Source: Symbiodinium natans
Lineage: Eukaryota; Sar; Dinophyceae; Suessiales; Symbiodiniaceae
DNA: 64,000 nt
Reading direction: 5' to 3'
Assembly (NCBI GenBank): GCA_905221605.1
Contig: CAJNDS010002806.1
Coordinates: 1 to 64,000 of the forward strand
Part shown: positions 58,856-64,000 of the stretch, piece by piece
Position numbering within the stretch: position 1 is the stretch's first letter
Layout: every line of letters starts with the position of its first letter
Translations under genes and position numbers: made by a program
The notes under the pieces: model-generated
Databases searched by the model: none
Told to the model about the DNA's origin: nothing
What the model saw: only the letters and a program-made list of their open reading frames with translations

Positions 58856-61800
58856 CGCACACACGTCGACATGTTCAATGTGTTTCAGACCCCGCCAATT
58901 CCACAAACCATCGCACCATTCGCGCAACCCAGGCGCTCTTAGGCTCACTTGCTCAAGTGGCTGAAGCTACCTGAAGCCTTTGACTCCCCTTTGACTCCCC
59001 TCAGATCCTTTCAGGACTTCCAGGCCGCATGTGCAGTACTGCGACAACGTGTGGCAACACTTTGGGCAGCTCGCTATGGCCGGCTTGTGGTTTCCCGGCA
59101 TTTGCAGATTGGCAGTCTTGCCTCCTGCTGCTCCTTGTGTTGCTTTTGTTGTTTGCTTCCTGATTGCTGTTCCTGTCATCTAATGGTTGCTTTCGCTCGC
59201 CGACTCATGCGGTTTGACGTATTTATTTACGCATTGCGGTATTGATTTTTTTGCTAGGTTTCCACCATAGCCCTGTGCAACCCAAACCTCGAAGAAAACA
59301 AATGGATATGTCGGGCCCCTCGTCCTCCATTTTGCTTGTAAAGGAGGTACCCCCAAAGTCCCCAACTTTTGTTGTAGCCGTATATGAGGGTTGCTCTCAG
59401 CCCCCGCCTCTTGACAGCAGCTTACAATGTCCAAAACATTTCCGGATGTAGGCGCAGCCTGAAAACCTTACAACGTAGCGCGCACATGGGCGAAGCGCAG
59501 GGGCGAACATACTCAAGTGGCGCGCGCTCTCTGGATTCGGAGCTTTCGGCTTGACAGAGTCGCAAGCCTATAGCGCAAGCCGTGCGCAAGCTATGCGGAA
59601 GGTGGTTCCGAGCCACGACAAAATTGGGGCAGCGTTAAAGTGTAGGATTATTGGGTGTAGGCGTAGGTGATGTTGAAGACAAAGATTTCGCTCTGTAGAC
59701 TTCCATTGTGACGATTTTCTGTACGTTTTTCAATCCGAATATATGCTTAAAACTATGGCCGTGCAAGAGCGCACAAGGGCGAAGTGCAAGAGGGTCTTTA
59801 ATCAGAACGAAGAAAGAACAAGCCTCATATGCCTCGCATCAGTCCGTTTGCAAATTGGAACTTCTTGTTGCCTTATATGAGCCCCCGGAAACCCCAGCTT
59901 CGTAAGAGAAATTCCCTGAAACCTGGCCCGGTACCGCTTGCAGATCGCACTCCCTCAACCCCTTGCTTTGTACCAAGTAGCGTCGTCGGATCATTCTGTT
60001 TCAAATGCGCCCCCTCTTTTCAATGAAGCCGTGTGTGCCTTGTAGCATCCTGTACAGGGAGATATCGTCCGTTCTCGTTGTTGGATGCTTCTTGCAATGG
60101 GATGGCTGCACCCCAGGTGAAATCTGTACCGGAACTGCACCAACTCTGTGCTGGCATGACCCGCTCCGAGGCAAAGTGCAGAGAGCAATACAGATGGTAG
60201 TGCGCGGTCATTTAGGAGATGCGGAGAGTGGACCTTAAGAATCCAACTCCTGACTCTTCTTACCGACGTGCCCTTGGCCCAAATCTGCAGGCATTGGCAA
60301 GCGCTTGATATGCTGCATCGACTGGTGGCTTGAGCTCCAGGATCTGCGCACTTGGAATGTATTATCCAGGGGGCAGAGGGTCCTGGAAAAATTCAAAAGA
60401 GCTCTCGATGCCGCAGCAAGCGTTATACAGTGTGACGGGAGTCAAAGTTTCAAGCCCGAATTCGATAAAGCCTGGGATGGGTCCCCAGAGGGCCCCAGAG
60501 AGAATGTGAACAGAATGTGAACAGAATGTGAGAGGAATGTGAGAGAATGCGAGTGGGGTACGAAGTGTTGGAGCCCTCTGGGGCACCATCCCTCAGGCTG
60601 ATCTTTGCCAAAGGCCGTAGTTGTCTAGGCTGCGATTTGCAGCGCCTTTGGGCAGATTGCATGCTTTCTCGCACATGTTTGGAGTGAGCCTCCTCCACCC
60701 AAGCAAGCTTGAACAGGCCTCTCAGCCCGAGATTGTCGGATGGTACAAATCGGCTGATGCCTTGATTTGGGCCGTTGCTTTCTGGCTTCCGGCTTTGTTG
60801 GATGGTACAAGCCCCCAAGCCAACTGTAAAGACGGTAGTGCTCTGCTCCTTTCAATGTGGAAGGCTAACTCGGCCGACAAAATCAGTGTTGTGTTTTGCT
60901 GCTGACTGGAACTTGTAAGTTCGATCATGACAATACGATGTCGAATCGTTTGCTTGCAACATGTTGTCTTGAGCGCGAGACCTCCGACCCTTGGAGTGCC
61001 GTGGAGAGGTCTTAGACTCGGATGAGGAGCCGGCACGGCCGGCACAGCCGGCACCGCCGGAGGCTGACACCTGACACATCCAATTTTTTCTTTGCGGTTT
61101 CGGGCAAGGCTTGCTGACCTGGGCACCCGTCTCCTCACTTTACTTCTAACGAGCCACCTGATGGGTGAAATGTACGCTTCATGTCAGTCCAGTTTGGGAG
61201 ATTTTTGCGCAGGCTCCCACTGTGCCATCCACACCAACACGCGGCCGCTGCCCCCAGCCCTTGAGGTGTCATGAACTTCGCTTGAAGTGCTTCCAGCAGC
61301 CTCAATGACTTACGTACTTGTTCAATGTGGTCCTGGTGTGAAGTTGTCGAATTTACTCTCGTGAGATCCCATTCATGCCGAATCCCAGCAGCCTCCGTCG
61401 CTCAATCCGAGGGCGGGAGAAGTTGGCGGCACATGAGGCCGGAACGTGGTGAATATCCCGTAGGAAGATGTCTGGTAATGTTTATTACCTCCTATACTTT
61501 TCCAATCATCATTACTCATGACTGTTTAATCTTGCACTTCTGCTTCCGAGTACTTTTGTTCTTTCGTTGCAAGTAACTGCTAGTACATTGCTATATTATT
61601 CTGCCTCAGTCCGGGTTCACACTGCTGATGACCTCAAACCGAGGCGTGCTGCATGCGCAGGGGCTGCGGTCCCACGAAACAAAGCAAAAGGAGATGGAAG
61701 GAAGAAAGAGAAAGGGTACAATGGGGGAGAACCTGAGGGGGGAGAACATGACCATCAAGAATGCCTGTCTAAAGTGACCATGAGGCTGGACTCGGCTAGA

Positions 61801-62502
61801 TATTCGAGGCTCCATGCGCCAGGGCGGAACCAACGTCCGAGGCTAGAGCAGGAGGGCATATCGAGTTGAGTCCTGGAGTTGCTTGGGCATGCGAAGCCTA
61901 CCGCGAACCTCGGGGCGTCGCGGGCCGACGCCAAAAGACTCAGATGTTTGAGTCTAAGTGCTTCTGCTTCTGCATGTGCAAGTGCCGACAAGTGCTCGAC
62001 AGACGTTGACACCGGCAAACGTCGCGTCTCCTCCCGTTCGGAGTGCCGCATGGCTGCAAGTGGTGTGACGTGTTGCGTTCCATGTTTGCATGGTTGTGAC
62101 GCGGCATGTGCAGAGATATGATATGTTGGACTAATTGTGAAGCCCCAGCTTGCACAGATTCTACAATGTTGCCCACGACTCACCAATCCAATTCCCAAAG
62201 CCCTGCTTGACGAGGCCCTCTCCGTCTTTGGCGGTCGTCGGCCCGTGCAGGCGAATGCTGGTCAAGCCAGTCCCACAACGCTTTAACATCACTTCAAGTC
62301 TTTTATCTGTCGTAGCGGTCCTCTGCCAGACTCAAGACACCAGCATGAGGCATGCGGCCAAAGTCCCACAGTGGCCAAGGAAACGCTCGAGGTGCCAAGT
62401 CTTGGAGGAGTCGTTTTGGCAGTAAATGCCTTCAAGAAGTGTGCCATTCCATCTTCATTCATCTTTATTGCTGACGTTCTCAACTGTTCCTGCATATCTC
62501 AG
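58856..62502. other. Region with weak exon candidates only
   Basis: After ttcag at about 59017 a frame reads DFQAACAVLRQRVATLWAAR, which is helix-like and plausible as an exon. Another frame at 60621-60905 includes ALIWAVAFWLPALLDGTSP. Neither can be joined to anything. A gaacagaatgt tandem lies at 60505-60540 and a gccggca/gccggcac cluster at 61028-61065. No RNA gene was seen. Confidence 0.35.
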
Positions 62503-64000
62503 TTTTATCCATTGCTTCGGTGCCGAATGGGAGGCTTTTGTGAGTCATGTCGAGTCAAGAAGCGACACAGAAATGCGCCAGGCCTTGAAGGCGTCGCAGG
62601 CGAAGTTCCAAGCCGAGGCGGCGGCCGGCTTCGCACAGGTAAGTCCTTGTACCTTGTTTTAACCATCGTTTTGCTGCTCCATTCGTGGCATCGATATGTG
62701 TGAGTCGAGTCTCTGTGTGTGTGTGTGTGTGTGTGTGCGCGTGTTGGTTTTGGGTGGGAGGAAGTGATTCCCCCGGAAGGGGTGCCCCAGCTTAGCTTGA
62801 TCGTAAGGCTCCCCCGATCACTTCACCTCTCCGGCAAAAACTGCTCATGTGCGCTTGTCTCCTGCAATCCACAGCCCTCAGTGAAGGCAACGAGGCTGAG
62901 GCAGGTGCACGTGCTGGAGCCGCAAGACTTGAGCTTATCAGCAGACCACTCGCTCAACTCGTTCCAACTGAGGAAGCGCGACGCCGCACGCGTACGGGCA
63001 ATCCGGGTTTGTTGGCTTTTGTGCTCGGCCGAAAGCCGTGGTTTCAAGGCCAGTGGCAAAGAGCGAGCACTTTTCGCGGAGTCGGGCTAACGAGAAACGG
63101 GACAGTGTTAGCCCAAGATGCTGCTGCGTCATGGGGGTGGTCAACTCAGACCAGCTTAAAACCATTGGCTCAGTGGCATCATTCTACTTTTCAGCTAGCA
63201 GTTCTATATTCTGCGTGGCTTCGATCTCAGCTTGAACTGGCTTGATAATGCAGACCTCCCAGCAACATCAGCTCACAGGAGAAGGCACAGGAGAAAGAAG
63301 AGCGCTGGAAGGCGCTGTTGGAGGCCCGGAGCATAAGCTTTGTAGGGCAGGCTTGGTGTTTGTGCAGCGGTTGAATGTGTCACCCTGGCCCCATTACGTG
63401 GGCTGTAGTAGATGTTGGTAGTCTTGCCCCCAGGAAAAAGAGAGCCAGCACCAGAGGAGTCTGGCAGAAGCTAAACGAGCACACCAGGACGACGAGATCA
63501 GTGCCGGTCATGATGCATGCTCTGAGAATCTTGATGTTGAACATCCATGGTGATTGCTGTTAAAGCCGGGCAGCGCCAGACCCTGGCAACAAGGGTCTGT
63601 GGACTGGATCCGCTTTCTGTTTTCACAGGACCTGGAAGCGACTTCCAAGCAGCAGCGTCGGGCGATGGAGGACTGGATCTTACAGTTGGGTGGACGGGCG
63701 TTAAGTGTTCATGCATGCTGCGTAGTGACAGGAGAAGGAAGATCACTGGAAGAAGCTGCTGCAGGCCTCAAGCGCTTGGGAAGAGGGCAGGCGTTGAACG
63801 CTCCACGACACCTTTGCAGCCAGGAGAGAGAGCACCAGCACCAGAACAGCCTGGCGGAAGCTCGACAAGCACTCGAGGACAAGCGACTTGAGGGTGGAGG
63901 GTGCATGTGCCAGATGGCATGCGGTTATATTCGGTTCTATTGGGGGTGCTCTGAGTGCTCTTCGACTTGGCTGCCTCGTCCGAGTAGCACCAAAGCCCGG
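62503..64000 (+). CDS. Coiled-coil protein gene with duplicated exons, runs off the right edge
   Basis: Exon 62503-62638 ends at a canonical cag|gtaagt donor and encodes an amphipathic helix (HVESRSDTEMRQALKASQAK). Exon 62875-63006 follows in phase 0 (cacag|ccctca to cgg|gttt) and includes VHVLEPQDLSLSADHSLNSF. Further short exons, all entered from AG and all strongly helical and charged, lie at 63279-63340 (EKEERWKALLEARS), 63434-63500 (EKESQHQRSLAEAKRAHQ), 63629-63685 (DLEATSKQQRRAMEDWILQ), 63732-63790 (EKEDHWKKLLQASSAWEEG) and 63824-63892 (EREHQHQNSLAEARQALEDK). The donors of the later exons are not certain. No named family is recognised. A structural or cytoskeletal role is only a guess from the coiled coil. 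Confidence 0.6.
62715..62742. repeat. TG microsatellite in the coiled-coil gene intron
   Basis: About 13 tg units ending in gcgcg, inside the 236-bp GT-AG intron 62639-62874. Confidence 0.93.

Noticed and set aside
60300-60360. PPR-like helix (RHWQALDMLHRL)
   Set aside because: A single short match with a stop soon after and no second repeat nearby.

Overview
The window looks like nuclear DNA of a dinoflagellate, most likely a Symbiodiniaceae-like genome. I infer this from four things seen in the sequence. Two multi-exon genes can be reassembled by protein-family logic, and their introns use mostly GC, some GT and rare GA donors, with acceptors almost always AG followed by G. A 12-nt match to the 3' end of the dinoflagellate spliced leader lies directly before an ATG. 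Decayed copia and LINE retroelement pieces of the kind common in these genomes are present. Recognisable genes all lie on the + strand among long introns, microsatellites and low-information DNA. There is no bacterial-style gene organisation, and most long open frames are not genes.

Layout. 1-15990: eight copies of a homogenised tandem satellite, mostly about 1.92 kb per unit with two longer variants, cut off at the left edge and ending abruptly at 15990. 15991-20730: a GC-rich segment, then T-rich DNA with AAGG-type and GTGTCTC-type degenerate repeats. 20730-22310: a decayed copia-type retroelement with RNase H and an LTR-like tail. About 22500: a spliced-leader relic. 22660-27750: mostly featureless, with a diverged direct duplication. 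27780-28330: a LINE reverse transcriptase fossil broken across three frames. 30119-38930: a glycoside hydrolase family 5 gene in at least 20 short exons, both catalytic glutamates present, with a 3.4-kb intron that contains a coiled-coil-coding segment. 40943-41100, 43743-44355 and 46560-47010: exon clusters of unrecognised genes. 47205-47515: a large composite GT and TTGC microsatellite. 53361-55542: a Pumilio (PUF) repeat gene in at least ten exons. 58199-58855: an unrecognised open frame. 62503 to the right edge: a coiled-coil gene in which a pair of short exons has been duplicated.

How the parts relate. The GH5 enzyme (a beta-glucan hydrolase type, by family resemblance) and the PUF RNA-binding protein have no evident functional link. 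What joins them is architecture: very short exons, weak donors, microsatellites inside introns, and one transcriptional direction. Because the standard exon signals are unconventional, ORF length is a poor guide here. The best-supported coding sequence lies in pieces of 7-44 codons.
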